From NCBI GenBank assembly GCA_913061505.1, contig CAJXSO010000015.1:1-58985 (forward strand): a DNA stretch of 58,985 nucleotides, in the 5' to 3' direction. Both the position numbers and the translations under genes were made by a program. Source of the DNA: an uncultured Lutimaribacter sp. GTDB taxonomy: Bacteria > Pseudomonadota > Alphaproteobacteria > Rhodobacterales > Rhodobacteraceae. Of the stretch, positions 42,395-52,130 are shown piece by piece. The first letter of the stretch is position 1. Each line of letters starts with the position of its first letter. The notes below the pieces were generated by a model, which did not search any database, was not told the origin of the DNA, and saw only the letters and a program-made list of their open reading frames with translations.

Positions 42395-42424
42395 GGCGCG
42401 CGCAAACCCCGCGCGCGCCCTTTT
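42395..42424 (+). terminator. Intrinsic terminator after metR
   Basis: GGCGCGCG and CGCGCGCC pair perfectly (8 bp) across a 9-nt loop and are followed by C then TTTT, 5 bp after the metR stop. It separates metR from the convergent molybdoenzyme gene. Confidence 0.65.
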
Positions 42425-42427
42425 GGC

Positions 42428-44719
42428 TTAGGCCGCGCGGGCCGCGTTCAGCAGCGCCCATACGCGATGCGGGGTAAAGGGCATATCGGCCTGGCGCACG
42501 CCGCGATCCCAAAGCGCATCCAGCACCGCATTGGCCGTGGCCGCCATCGAGCCCACAGTGCCCGCCTCGCCGCAGCCCTTCATGCCCATGGCGTTGGCGG
42601 TGGATGGCACCGCCTCGGTTTCAAAGGCAATCATCGGCACGTCGGCGGCGCGCGGCATGGCATAATCCATGAAAGTGGCGGTCAACAGCTGGCCGTCTTC
42701 ATCATAAACCACATGCTCCATCAGCGCTTGGCCCACGCCCTGCACCACACCGCCATGCACCTGGCCTTCGGCCAGCATCGGGTTGATCAGATTGCCAAAA
42801 TCATCGACCACGACATAGCGATCCAGGCGCACATGGCCTGTGTCTGGGTCTATTTCCACCTCGGCGACATGGGCACCATTGGGGAAGGAACGCGCCTCTA
42901 GCGTGGCGCGGGCCTCGTGCACCAGCAAATCAGTTCGGCCATCAGCGCGCGCCATCTCGGCGGCCTCAAGGAAGGTCGGCGTCAGGTTCGAGCCGGGCGC
43001 GCGGAAGGTTTCATCGTCAAAGGCCACTTGTGCCGCATCCACGCCCATTTTCTCGGCCAGATAGGGGGTAAAGGCCTCGACCATCTTGGAAACAGTGGCC
43101 AAAGTGGCGTTGGTTTGCACCGTCACCGAGCGCGAGCCGCCCGTGCCGCCGCCCTTGGCGATTTTGTCGCTATCGCCTTGCACCACGGTGATTTTATCGG
43201 CGGGAATGCCGGTTTGATCGCTGAGAAACTTGGCATAAACCGTTTCATGCCCCTGCCCGTTTGACTGGGTGCCAACATAGATGCACACGGTGCCATCCTC
43301 GTTAAATTCCACCCGCGCCCCTTCGGACGGGTCGCCCAGAATGCTTTCGATGTAATAGCACAGCCCCATGCCGCGCAGCTTGCCCTGTGCGGCCGATTTG
43401 GCACGCCGCGCCGCATAGCCCGCCAGATCGGCGGTTTCGGCGCAATGGGCCAAAACGCGGTGGAAATCGCCCACATCATAGGTTTCGCCAGTGGCTGTGG
43501 CATAGGGAAAGCGATCGGCGGGGATAAAGCTGCGGCGGCGCAATTCCCACGGGTCTAGGCCCAGCTCGCGTGCGGCCATATCCATGGCACGTTCGAGCAC
43601 ATAAATCGCCTCGGGCCGGCCGGCGCCGCGATAGGCATCAACCTGGGTTGTGTTGGTGTAATAGCCCTCGACCTGCAAATAGGTGGCCTGCACATCATAT
43701 ACGCCCGTCAGAACCCGGCTAAAGAGCTGGGTTTGAATAGGCTGGCCGAATTGGCTGTTATAAGCGCCCAGGTTGCATTTGGTATGCACGCTATAGCCGA
43801 TGATCTTTTTGCTGTCGTCAAAGGCCAATGCCACATCATGCCACAAATCGCGGCCGGCGTTATCGCTGAGCATCGCCTCGGTGCGATCCGACATCCAGCG
43901 CACCGCGCGCCCCAGCTGCATGGCTGCATGCGCACACAGGAAATATTCCGGATAAGTCATGGCCTTCATGCCAAAACCGCCGCCCACATCGGGGTTGGTG
44001 ACGCGCACGTTTTCTTCGGCCAGGCCCAGAATTTTCGAAAGCTGCCCCTTGGGCCCCCACACCCCCTGCCCGTTCACCGACAGATGCAGGCGCGTGCCAT
44101 CAAATTCTGCAAAACAGCCGCGCGGCTCCATCGCGTTGACGATCACTCGGTTGTCTTCGACGCGCAGGCGCACAACATGGGCGGCCCCCGCAAAGGCCGC
44201 ATCGCACACCGCCTTATCGCCCATCGACCAATCAAACGCGCGGTTTTCCGGCGCCTCATCATGCAGGGTGGCGCCGCCCGGGGCCAGATCCAGCTTGGCG
44301 GGCAGCTCGTCGATATCCAGCACAATCAGCTCGGCCGCATCGCGGGCTTGTTCGGCTGTTTCGGCGAAAATCATCGCCACAGGTTCGCCCACAAAGCGCA
44401 CGCGCCCCTCGGCCAGCAGCGGGCGGCGGGGGGCGGCGCCATCGGTGCCATCGGTGTTTTTCACCACCGTGGCCACCATGCCCTCGGTCACGCCATTGGC
44501 GTGCAGATCATCCGCTGTCAGCACCAAGTGCACACCGGGTGCCTGGCGTGCCTCGGAGACATCAAGCATGCTGATCGTGCCATGCGCCATGGGCGAGCGG
44601 ACAACATAGCCCACCAACGCATCAGCCGGGGCAATATCATCTACATATTGGCCCTGTCCGGTAAGAAACCGAATATCCTCGACCCGCTTTACAGACTGAC
44701 TTTTGCCAAACTTTTCCAT
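42428..44719 (-). CDS. CoxL-like (form II) molybdenum hydroxylase large subunit, orphan
   Basis: This 763-residue xanthine-oxidase-family large subunit binds molybdopterin-cytosine dinucleotide. The active-site loop is AYRGAGR, the form II signature, not the AYxCSFR of genuine CO dehydrogenase. The catalytic Glu is in GCGEAGTVG. The N-terminal fold is KRVEDIRFLTGQGQYVDD. Start 44719 has GAGGGG upstream. The medium (FAD) and small (2Fe-2S) subunits needed for electron transfer are not next to it: metR converges on one side and a DUF6455 gene diverges on the other. The substrate is unknown; CO oxidation is not supported. Confidence 0.92.
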   Translation of the reverse strand: MEKFGKSQSVKRVEDIRFLTGQGQYVDDIAPADALVGYVVRSPMAHGTISMLDVSEARQAPGVHLVLTADDLHANGVTEGMVATVVKNTDGTDGAAPRRPLLAEGRVRFVGEPVAMIFAETAEQARDAAELIVLDIDELPAKLDLAPGGATLHDEAPENRAFDWSMGDKAVCDAAFAGAAHVVRLRVEDNRVIVNAMEPRGCFAEFDGTRLHLSVNGQGVWGPKGQLSKILGLAEENVRVTNPDVGGGFGMKAMTYPEYFLCAHAAMQLGRAVRWMSDRTEAMLSDNAGRDLWHDVALAFDDSKKIIGYSVHTKCNLGAYNSQFGQPIQTQLFSRVLTGVYDVQATYLQVEGYYTNTTQVDAYRGAGRPEAIYVLERAMDMAARELGLDPWELRRRSFIPADRFPYATATGETYDVGDFHRVLAHCAETADLAGYAARRAKSAAQGKLRGMGLCYYIESILGDPSEGARVEFNEDGTVCIYVGTQSNGQGHETVYAKFLSDQTGIPADKITVVQGDSDKIAKGGGTGGSRSVTVQTNATLATVSKMVEAFTPYLAEKMGVDAAQVAFDDETFRAPGSNLTPTFLEAAEMARADGRTDLLVHEARATLEARSFPNGAHVAEVEIDPDTGHVRLDRYVVVDDFGNLINPMLAEGQVHGGVVQGVGQALMEHVVYDEDGQLLTATFMDYAMPRAADVPMIAFETEAVPSTANAMGMKGCGEAGTVGSMAATANAVLDALWDRGVRQADMPFTPHRVWALLNAARAA

Positions 44720-44798
44720 CGCGTTATCCCCTCGCGTCGCTTCGGGCCAAAGACTAACCGCTGCGGCCCCACTGTCTAGCCCCGTTTCAACAATGCAC

Positions 44799-44812
44799 TT
44801 GATCAAGGTCAA
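44799..44812. promoter_or_regulatory. FNR/FnrL-type box
   Basis: TTGATCAAGGTCAA fits TTGA-N6-TCAA and differs by one base from TTGAT-N4-ATCAA. It lies 62 bp before the DUF6455 start and 80 bp from the CoxL-like start, in the 154-bp divergent gap. It suggests oxygen-responsive (FnrL-family) control of at least the DUF6455 gene. Confidence 0.6.
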
Positions 44813-44873
44813 GGCGCAAAGCCGCCTGCGGTGCAAACTAGCGGTGACAAGCGAAAGGGAAAGGTGAAGAGCG

Positions 44874-45116
44874 ATGTTTGGAAAAATGGAAAAACACGCC
44901 GATCTGGTCCATGCCATGGCCGACAAAGCCGGCATTGATGTGGGGCGAAACATTCTGAATGGGCGCTTGGGTGCCACCAAACTGCGCGAGGCGGTGATGC
45001 TGTGCACCCATTGCCGCAATGTGGGCGCCTGTGAAACCGCATTGGCCGATCAAGACAGCCACAGCGTGCCCGAATTTTGCCTGAACAAGCCCATCTTTGA
45101 TGCGCTGGCCCCATAA
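44874..45116 (+). CDS. DUF6455 small Cys-containing protein
   Basis: This 80-residue protein of the DUF6455 family has a conserved Cys cluster CTHCRNVGAC plus a later Cys (PEFCLNKP), likely a small metal or redox site. A helical segment (NGRLGATKLREAVML) precedes it. It has no signal peptide. The FNR-type box upstream suggests low-oxygen expression. Its function is unknown. Confidence 0.8.
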   Translation: MFGKMEKHADLVHAMADKAGIDVGRNILNGRLGATKLREAVMLCTHCRNVGACETALADQDSHSVPEFCLNKPIFDALAP

Positions 45117-45140
45117 CAGCGGCACAGGGGCCAGCTGCGG

Positions 45141-46790
45141 CTAAAATTGCAGCAGCGCACGGGCCGCGGCGCGGGCCTCGTTGGTGATAGTATCGCCCGA
45201 CACCATGCGCGCGATTTCATCGATACGCGCCTGATCGGCCAATGGGGTTATTGTGGACAGGGTTTGATCCCCCTCAACCCGCTTTTCCACCCGCCAATGA
45301 TGCGCGCCCAAGGCCGCCACCTGCGGTGAATGTGTCACCACCAGCACCTGCCCGCCCTCGGCCAGTGCCGCCAAACGGCGGCCCACGGCATCGGCGGTGG
45401 CGCCGCCCACGCCGCGATCGATTTCATCGAAAATCATCGTGGCACTGGATTGCTCGCCCACCAAACAGACCTTCAGCGCCAGCATAAAGCGGCTCAATTC
45501 ACCGCCCGAGGCGATCTTGCCCAAGGCGCCAGCCGGGGCGCCGGGGTTTGTGGCCACGGAAAACGCCACCATATCGCACCCCTCGGGGCCGGGATCGGCC
45601 GGGGTGATTTGGGTTTCAAACACCGCCCGTTCCATGCGCAGCGGCGCCAATTCAGCCATCACCGCCTGATCCAGACGCGAGGCCGCAGCGGCGCGCGCCG
45701 CGCTGAGGGCCTGCGCGGCAGTGTCATAGCCAGCTTGGGCCTGGGCCGCGGCCTGGCGCAGCGCCGCCAAATCGCCCGCGCCCGCATCAAGCCGGGCCAG
45801 CCGGGCGCGCAGATCTTCGGCAAAGGCGGGCAGGTCTTCGGGGGCGATCTGATGCTTGCGCGCCAGCCCGCGAATGGCAAAAAGCCGCTCTTCCACCTCT
45901 TCTAATTCATGCGCATTAAAGGCCAGCTGATCCAAAGCCGCCTCAAGCCCGGCGATGGCATCTGCTACCTCGCCCAAAGCACGCCCCAGCGCATCGATCG
46001 GGGGGTTTAGCGCATCGCCCGCGCGGTCGGCCACGCCTTCGACCCAGCGCAGCGCATTGCCCATGGCTGCCTCGGCACCATCGCTGGCCAATGCGGCATG
46101 GGCGCGGGTGATATCCTCGCGGATACGCGCGGCCGATTGCATCAGCCGGCGGCGGCTGTCCAGCGCCTCTTCCTCGCCGGGCTGCGGGGCCAGCTTATCC
46201 AGCTCGGCCACCGCATGGCGCAAAAATTCTTCTTCTGCAGCCACTTGGGCCAAGGCAGCTTGCGCAGCCTCTAGGGCCGTTTGCGCCTGCCGCAACGCCC
46301 GCCACTGGCTGCGCGTGGCATCAAGTAGCGGATCAAGCTGGCCAAACGTATCCAGCAGGCGGCGATGCCCGCGTGCATCAAGCAGCCCGCGGTCATCGTG
46401 CTGGCCATGCAGTTCCACCAAAGTTTCCGACAATTGCCGCAGCACCTCGCCCGAGCAGCGGCGGTCGTTCACCCAAGCGGTTTTGCGCCCATCCACGGTA
46501 TTGACCCGGCGCAGCAACAAACTGTCTTCTTCCGGCAATCCTGCCTCGCGCAAGACCGCGCGCGCCGGGTGATCTGCGGGCAAATCAAACTCGGCCAGCA
46601 CCTCGCCCTGGGCTGCCCCTTTGCGCACCAATTCAGCCCGCCCGCGCCAGCCCAGCACAAAGCCCAGACTATCCAGCAAAATGGATTTTCCCGCCCCGGT
46701 TTCACCCGTCAGCACATTCAAGCCCGGTTGAAACGCCAGTTCCAACCGGTCGATGATGAGAATGTCACGTATTTCTAACCCACGCAGCAT
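45141..46790 (-). CDS. recN: DNA repair protein RecN
   Basis: This 549-residue SMC-like ATPase is used in double-strand-break repair. Walker A is GETGAGKS (29-36). Long coiled-coil arms rich in Ala, Glu and Gln span ~150-360. The signature GKIASGGELSRFMLAL and Walker B IFDEIDRGVGG follow. It is the last gene of the cell-division/envelope cluster, 35 bp after bamD. I see no LexA box in that gap, so it is not obviously SOS-controlled locally. Confidence 0.96.
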   Translation of the reverse strand: MLRGLEIRDILIIDRLELAFQPGLNVLTGETGAGKSILLDSLGFVLGWRGRAELVRKGAAQGEVLAEFDLPADHPARAVLREAGLPEEDSLLLRRVNTVDGRKTAWVNDRRCSGEVLRQLSETLVELHGQHDDRGLLDARGHRRLLDTFGQLDPLLDATRSQWRALRQAQTALEAAQAALAQVAAEEEFLRHAVAELDKLAPQPGEEEALDSRRRLMQSAARIREDITRAHAALASDGAEAAMGNALRWVEGVADRAGDALNPPIDALGRALGEVADAIAGLEAALDQLAFNAHELEEVEERLFAIRGLARKHQIAPEDLPAFAEDLRARLARLDAGAGDLAALRQAAAQAQAGYDTAAQALSAARAAAASRLDQAVMAELAPLRMERAVFETQITPADPGPEGCDMVAFSVATNPGAPAGALGKIASGGELSRFMLALKVCLVGEQSSATMIFDEIDRGVGGATADAVGRRLAALAEGGQVLVVTHSPQVAALGAHHWRVEKRVEGDQTLSTITPLADQARIDEIARMVSGDTITNEARAAARALLQF

Positions 46791-46825
46791 CTGGCCCCCG
46801 CAAGATTACCGGCCAAACGCTGCCG

Positions 46826-47653
46826 TTATAGCCACTTGCCCTGGATCGTTTGGCGATAGATCTGCGACAACCACCCATCGCCCACCGCCTCTAGTTCCAG
46901 CCCGCGCCCGTTGAGCAGCTTATAGCTGTCTTCATACCAGCTAGTGGCCCTGAAATTGTGGCCCAGAATGGCGCCTGCGGTTTGCGCCTCGCCCGCAAGG
47001 CCCAGCGACAGATAGGCCTCGACCAAGCGGTGCAGCGCCTCGGCGGTATGGGTGGTGGTTTGGAAATCTTCCACCACGGTGCGGAACCGGTTGATCGCCG
47101 CAGTGTAATGGCCGCGGCGCAAATAATAGCGGCCCACTTCCATTTCCTTGGCCGCCAGATGATCGAAGGCCAGATCGAATTTCAAAATCGCCGAACGCGC
47201 ATAATCGCTTTCGGGGTAGCGCTCGATCACGGTGCGCAGCTCTTGCAGGGCCTCGAATGTCAGCTTTTGGTCGCGCCCCACATCATCGATCTGGTCATAA
47301 TAGCTGAGCGCCAGCAGATATTGCGCGTAAGCTGCATCTTCATCGGCTGGGTAGAAATCAAGGAACCGCTTGGCCGCCGAGCGGCTTTCCAGATAGTTCT
47401 TTGCCTTGTGATTGGCATAGGCCTGCATGATCAGCCCGCGTTTGGCCCAATCGGAATAGGGATAGAGGCGCTCGACCTCGGAGAAATAGAAGCTGGCTTG
47501 TTTTTCGTCGTTGCGTTGCAACTCGAATTCGCCGCGCTCGAAAATTTGCTTGGCTGAAAATGTGTCAATCGGAATGTCGCCACTGCGCACGCGTTCGGCT
47601 GTGCTGCAGGCTGATAGCCCCGCAACAGCCAGAACAAGCATGATATTTTTCAC
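46826..47653 (-). CDS. bamD: Outer-membrane assembly lipoprotein BamD
   Basis: The protein has 275 residues from GTG 47653 (GGGGGA ~4 nt upstream; ATG 47674 is an alternative). The lipoprotein signal ends in lipobox LSAC. TPR-like helical repeats form the BAM-complex scaffold (RVRSGDIPIDTFSAKQIFER, then FYFSEVERLYPYSDWAKR, YPADEDAAYAQYLLALSYY). It works with BamA in outer-membrane protein insertion. It lies between lpxC and recN on the same strand. Confidence 0.95.
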   Translation of the reverse strand: MKNIMLVLAVAGLSACSTAERVRSGDIPIDTFSAKQIFERGEFELQRNDEKQASFYFSEVERLYPYSDWAKRGLIMQAYANHKAKNYLESRSAAKRFLDFYPADEDAAYAQYLLALSYYDQIDDVGRDQKLTFEALQELRTVIERYPESDYARSAILKFDLAFDHLAAKEMEVGRYYLRRGHYTAAINRFRTVVEDFQTTTHTAEALHRLVEAYLSLGLAGEAQTAGAILGHNFRATSWYEDSYKLLNGRGLELEAVGDGWLSQIYRQTIQGKWL

Positions 47654-47794
47654 ACGTGATCCCCCGACGGCCATGCCCGAACTCGCTTTCCCTTGCCTTA
47701 AACCAGCAGTCGTCACACTGCAATTTGCATCGGTCCTAGCACAGAAAATTCCGGTGCAAAACGCCTTACGCACAAAATCTGGCACCAAGCGGAT

Positions 47795-48715
47795 TTAGGC
47801 CACCGCCGACAGTTCGCCCAGATGCACGCCAGCGCCCGGCAAGCGGCCGGCCATATCGCGATCGCAGCCCACAAAGCACCAAGCATCGGGGGTGTCGAAA
47901 AGCGCGCGCAGCAGATCATTGGTCAGCGCATGCCCCGCGCGGTGGCCGGTGTAGCGCGCCAGCAAAGGCGCCCCCGCCAAGGCCAGATCGCCCAAGGCAT
48001 CCAGCATTTTATGGCGCACGGCCTCGTCTGCGTGGCGCAGGCCACCGGGGCTTAGCACCGCATCGCCATCAACCACCACAGCGTTTTCCAGCGTGCCGCC
48101 CAGGGCCAAGCCATTGGCGCGCATCGTATCCACATCGGCCTTGCGGCAAAATGTGCGGCTGTCGCACAATTCGCGCACGAACGAGCCATTGGCCATGTTC
48201 AACACCTTGCGCTGCACCCCAATGGCGGCATCGTCGAAATCAATGCTGAAATCGATCTCTAGCGTATCGGCCGGGTCTAGCCGCGCCCAGGCATCGCCGC
48301 GGCGCACCTCGATGCGTTTTAGCACCTTGATGGCGCGCAGGGGCGCAGGCTGGGTTTGCAGGCCAGTTTGCAAAATATCGCGAACAAATTGCACAGCGCT
48401 GCCATCCATGATGGGCACTTCTGGCCCATCCAACTGCACCAGCGCATTATGCACGCCACACCCCACCAGCGCGGCCATGATATGTTCGATCGTGGAAACA
48501 CTGGCGCCATCGCCATTGCGCAACAAGGTGCAGAGCGGCGATTGCGTCACCGCATCAAACCGCGCAGGCAGCAATGCCGGCCCATCTGCCAGATCTAGGC
48601 GCTGAAATACGATTCCATGGTCAGGCGCTGCAGGGCATACAACCATGCGCGCGGGTTGGCCGGAATGCAGCCCAACCCCAATAAACGTGACCGAATTCTT
48701 TACGGTGCTTTGCAA
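47795..48715 (-). CDS. lpxC: UDP-3-O-acyl-GlcNAc deacetylase
   Basis: This 306-residue zinc amidase carries out the committed step of lipid A synthesis. Zinc ligands are in TIEHIMAAL and RHKMLDALGDLAL; the N-terminus is VKNSVTFIGVGLHSG. No ATG fits. TTG 48715 (GGGGA ~5 nt upstream) gives the usual length; TTG 48727 is the alternative. It has its own promoter region after the ftsZ terminator. Confidence 0.94.
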   Translation of the reverse strand: MQSTVKNSVTFIGVGLHSGQPARMVVCPAAPDHGIVFQRLDLADGPALLPARFDAVTQSPLCTLLRNGDGASVSTIEHIMAALVGCGVHNALVQLDGPEVPIMDGSAVQFVRDILQTGLQTQPAPLRAIKVLKRIEVRRGDAWARLDPADTLEIDFSIDFDDAAIGVQRKVLNMANGSFVRELCDSRTFCRKADVDTMRANGLALGGTLENAVVVDGDAVLSPGGLRHADEAVRHKMLDALGDLALAGAPLLARYTGHRAGHALTNDLLRALFDTPDAWCFVGCDRDMAGRLPGAGVHLGELSAVA

Positions 48716-48864
48716 ACTATTCCCCAAGGGGCAATGGCCCCGCTATCAAAGGTGTTACTTATTCACTTTCGATGGCTCAACTCACTCTTTGTAACGTGTT
48801 GAAACATCTGCAATCAGGATGGGCAGGGTTTTGCCACCCCCCGGCCTGAATGGGCATAACCCTT

Positions 48865-48901
48865 TGAAAAAATTAAAAAGGGGCCGCATTTCTGCAGCCC
48901 C
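48865..48901 (-). terminator. Intrinsic terminator after ftsZ
   Basis: On the minus strand GGGGCTGC-AGAAAT-GCGGCCCC (8 bp with one G-T pair) is followed by TTTTT AA TTTTTT, 24 bp after the ftsZ stop. It closes the division operon ahead of lpxC. Confidence 0.85.
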
Positions 48902-48924
48902 GTTTAACCAGAAAGTTGATCGCG

Positions 48925-50538
48925 TCAATTGGCCTGGCGGCGCAAAAACGCAGGAATTTCGATGCGATCTTGATCGGCATCCGCCTCGTCACGCGGCAGG
49001 GCGTGGGCCTGCTGGCCGCGCATGGGGGGCTGGTGACGGGCCGCGGGCGCCTCGGGGGCGGCGTTGCCAGTCATGCGGTTGATCAGCGAATTGATCCCAA
49101 AGCGCGAGCGCTCGGGCTCGGGCTTGGCGGCCATGGGGCGCGGCTGCTGGGGCTGTTCGGCGCCGCCTTGCACGCGGCCCACGGCGGCCTGCAACCGCTC
49201 CATCGTGGCGGGGCTGGGGGTGCCGGGCGCAGGGGCGCGCGGCGGCATATAGGCTGCGGCCTCGTCTTCGTCATCATAGGCCTCAACCGGGCGCGGCTCG
49301 AATTGCGCGACCTGCGGGCGATAGGCGGGCGGGGGCACGTCATCGATCGCGGGCTGGGCTGGGGCCTCGGCCTCGAAGATATCTTCCATCTGCTCTTGGG
49401 CGGCGGTGCGCTGCACATCCATCTGCTCGAACAAGCTGGGCTCGGCGGGTTGCTGGGCTGCAACTGCAGGCTGCTGGGGCGCGGCGGGTGCCGGTTCGCG
49501 CTGCACTGAAACGGTTTGGGTCAGCGGCTCAGACATCTTGCGGCGCGGCAAGGGCATTTCGTTATGCGCCTCGTTGGCATCAATGCCGGTGGCCACAACG
49601 CTGACGCGCATAAAGCCTTCCATTTCGGTATCCAGGGTCGAGCCGACGATGATATTTGCGTCTGGGTCCACCTCTTCGCGAATGCGGTTTGCTGCCTCGT
49701 CGAGTTCGAACAAGGTCAGATCGTGGCCGCCGGTGATGTTGATCAAAACGCCTTTGGCGCCTTTCAGGCTGATCTCGTCCAGCAGCGGGTTGGCGATGGC
49801 TTTTTCGGCGGCCTGAATGGCGCGATCTTCGCCCTCGGCCTCGCCGGTGCCCATCATGGCTTTGCCCATCTCGTCCATCACCGCGCGCACATCGGCGAAA
49901 TCAAGGTTGATCAGGCCGGGGCGCACCATCAGATCGGTGACACCTTTCACACCTTGATACAGCACGTCATCGGCCATGCTGAACGCCTCGGTAAAGGTGG
50001 TCTTTTCATTGGCCAGGCGGAACAGGTTCTGGTTGGGGATGATAATCAGGGTATCCACAACCTTTTGCAGCGCTTCCACGCCCTCTTCGGCCTGGCGCAT
50101 GCGCTTTTGGCCCTCGAATTGGAACGGCTTGGTTACAACACCCACCGTCAACACACCCAATTCGCGCGCCGCCTGCGCAATGATTGGTGCCGCGCCGGTG
50201 CCGGTGCCACCGCCCATGCCTGCCGTGATAAAACACATATGCGCGCCAGCCAGATGATCGACGATCTGTTCGATCGACTCTTCAGCAGCGGCGGCCCCAA
50301 TGCTGGCCTTGGCACCAGCGCCCAACCCTTCGGTTACTTTTACCCCCAGCTGGATGCGGTGGCCCGATTTGCTTTGCTGCAGGGCCTGCGCATCGGTATT
50401 GGCCACAACGAAATCGCAGCCCGAAAGCTGTTTGTCGATCATGTTGTTCACCGCATTGCCGCCTGCGCCCCCAACACCAAACACGGTGATACGGGGTTTC
50501 AGATCGTCATGTCCGGGCACCGAAAGGTTTAATGTCAT
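48925..50538 (-). CDS. ftsZ: Cell division GTPase FtsZ
   Basis: The 537-residue tubulin homologue forms the Z ring. The GTP-binding signature [10 protein letters not shown] starts at ~109; the T7 loop [15 protein letters not shown] is intact. The long Pro/Ala/Gln-rich linker (~330-520) is typical of alphaproteobacteria. The C-terminal peptide ends [14 protein letters not shown], the FtsA-binding tail. It is the last gene of the ftsQ-ftsA-ftsZ run but is separated from ftsA by 255 bp with repeated elements, so it has its own promoter(s). Confidence 0.98.
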   Translation of the reverse strand: MTLNLSVPGHDDLKPRITVFGVGGAGGNAVNNMIDKQLSGCDFVVANTDAQALQQSKSGHRIQLGVKVTEGLGAGAKASIGAAAAEESIEQIVDHLAGAHMCFITAGMGGGTGTGAAPIIAQAARELGVLTVGVVTKPFQFEGQKRMRQAEEGVEALQKVVDTLIIIPNQNLFRLANEKTTFTEAFSMADDVLYQGVKGVTDLMVRPGLINLDFADVRAVMDEMGKAMMGTGEAEGEDRAIQAAEKAIANPLLDEISLKGAKGVLINITGGHDLTLFELDEAANRIREEVDPDANIIVGSTLDTEMEGFMRVSVVATGIDANEAHNEMPLPRRKMSEPLTQTVSVQREPAPAAPQQPAVAAQQPAEPSLFEQMDVQRTAAQEQMEDIFEAEAPAQPAIDDVPPPAYRPQVAQFEPRPVEAYDDEDEAAAYMPPRAPAPGTPSPATMERLQAAVGRVQGGAEQPQQPRPMAAKPEPERSRFGINSLINRMTGNAAPEAPAARHQPPMRGQQAHALPRDEADADQDRIEIPAFLRRQAN

Positions 50539-50652
50539 GGTGTATCCGCCTGTGCTTTAGCCCGCCTGACCGGGCGTGTTTTTTACTTTTGCCTGCTGCA
50601 GTATTACCCGGTGAAGGCCAGATCGTCACGAGAAAAACGCAATTTCCCTACA

Positions 50653-50727
50653 AAATATAGCCAAATTCCGCCGAAAATCTGCCCGATCTTGCTGGCGCTT
50701 CCAAATATAGCGGAATTCTGCCGACAA
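50653..50727. repeat. Direct repeat pair upstream of ftsZ
   Basis: Two 25-bp units start exactly 50 bp apart. Both begin AAATATAGC; they continue CAAATTCCGCCGA and GGAATTCTGCCGA. They lie in the ftsA-ftsZ gap, 114 bp upstream of the ftsZ ATG at the nearest point. They could be twin promoter or regulator sites for ftsZ. Nothing else is recognisable in the gap. Confidence 0.55.
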
Positions 50728-50793
50728 ACCCCTGCGCCGCGGCCCAAATTGGGGCGCGGTTGGGGGAAAAGACAGGTTTGGCGGGGCCTTGCC

Positions 50794-52125
50794 CTACCAG
50801 TTATCTTTGAACCATTTCATCGCACGCCGCAGCGAACGGGCGGGGTAGCGATCAACGGGAATTTCAAAATCCCACCATTCATCCTGGGGATGGGCGGCAA
50901 ACAGGCACAGCCCGACGGCGGCCGAAAACGCGGGGCCGGTGGCGGCCTGCGGCAGGCCATGCACCCGCAGCGGGCGGCCCAAACGCACCTGCTGGCCCAA
51001 AATGCGGCTGGCCAGCCCATCGAGCCCGGGAATTTGGCTGCCCCCGCCGGTTAACACGATCTGCTGGCTTGGCAGGTGCTCGAAGCCGGCCACATCAAGG
51101 CGGGCGCGCACCTCTTCCAGAATTTCTTCGACGCGCGGGCGCATGATGCCGATCAGCTCGGCACGGCTGACGGTGCGGCGGTCGTGCTCCCAATCGCCGG
51201 TTTCGCTGCGCATTTCGATCATTTCGCTGTCATCGCGGCCGGTGGCCACCACGCCGCCGAACAATGTCTTGATACGCTCGGCCGCGTTTGATGGCACCTG
51301 CAGCCCCATCGAAATATCGCTTGTCACATGATCGCCGCCCATGGTGACGGTATCGGCAAAGATCATGTGCTTTTTCATAAACACCGATATGCTGGTCGCG
51401 CCGCCGCCCATGTCGATACAGGCAGCGCCCAGCTCTAACTCGTCCTCGACCAGCGCAGACAGGCCGCTGACATAGGCCGAGCTGGCCACCCCCGCCAATT
51501 CCAAATCGCAGCGCTTCACGCAATAGGCCAGGTTTTGGATGGCAATTTCATCCACCGTTAGCATATGCATATCAACCGATAGCTGCTGGCCCACCTGGCC
51601 GCGCGGGTCGCCCAGGCCTGTGCGGTGATCCAGCGCAAAATTCACCGGATGGGCATGCAGCACCTCGCGCCCCTGGCCGAAATCGGGAATATCGCAGGCC
51701 GATAGAACCCGCCCGATATCTTGCTCGCTAACCAGATTGCCCTGCAAATCCAGCTGCCCCGCCACACCATAGCTGCGCGGCTCGGCACCGGAAAAACAGG
51801 CGATCACATGATCTACACGGATATTGGCCATTTTCTGCGCCGCCTGCACCGCGGTGCGAATGGCGCGTTCGGTTTCCGCCATGGCATGGATTTCGCCAAA
51901 ACGCACCCCGCGCGAGCGGGTGGTTGCAGCGCCAATCACCCGAAAGCCCGCCTGCCCCGCCATTGGGCCCACGCCTTCGACCTCTAGCTTGTCTGCGCCA
52001 TCAAAACGCAAAACCAAACAGCCGATCTTAGAGGTGCCCACATCCAAAATGGCCACCACCCCCCGCTGCATGGCGGCCTTGCGCATGTTGCGCATGGCGC
52101 GCTGGGATTCGTATAGCTCGATCAT
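50794..52125 (-). CDS. ftsA: Cell division protein FtsA
   Basis: This 443-residue actin-like ATPase tethers FtsZ to the membrane. Actin-fold phosphate loops are AILDVGTSKIGCLVL (N-terminal) and GAACIDMGGGATSISVFM (middle). The C-terminal amphipathic helix LRRAMKWFKDNW is the membrane-targeting sequence. Start 52125 has GGGAG upstream. The gene lies 5 bp after ftsQ. Confidence 0.97.
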   Translation of the reverse strand: MIELYESQRAMRNMRKAAMQRGVVAILDVGTSKIGCLVLRFDGADKLEVEGVGPMAGQAGFRVIGAATTRSRGVRFGEIHAMAETERAIRTAVQAAQKMANIRVDHVIACFSGAEPRSYGVAGQLDLQGNLVSEQDIGRVLSACDIPDFGQGREVLHAHPVNFALDHRTGLGDPRGQVGQQLSVDMHMLTVDEIAIQNLAYCVKRCDLELAGVASSAYVSGLSALVEDELELGAACIDMGGGATSISVFMKKHMIFADTVTMGGDHVTSDISMGLQVPSNAAERIKTLFGGVVATGRDDSEMIEMRSETGDWEHDRRTVSRAELIGIMRPRVEEILEEVRARLDVAGFEHLPSQQIVLTGGGSQIPGLDGLASRILGQQVRLGRPLRVHGLPQAATGPAFSAAVGLCLFAAHPQDEWWDFEIPVDRYPARSLRRAMKWFKDNW

Positions 52126-52130
52126 AATTG

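Noticed and set aside
42428-44719. Aerobic CO dehydrogenase large subunit
   Set aside because: The active-site loop is AYRGAGR (form II) and not AYxCSFR, and the partner subunits are absent, so CO oxidation is not supported.
46791-46825. Search for a LexA box before recN
   Set aside because: No GAAC-N7-GAAC or GTTC-N7-GTTC is present in the gap.
49516-50532. Long plus-strand frame opposite ftsZ
   Set aside because: A shadow of the ftsZ codon pattern; no ribosome-binding site or domain.
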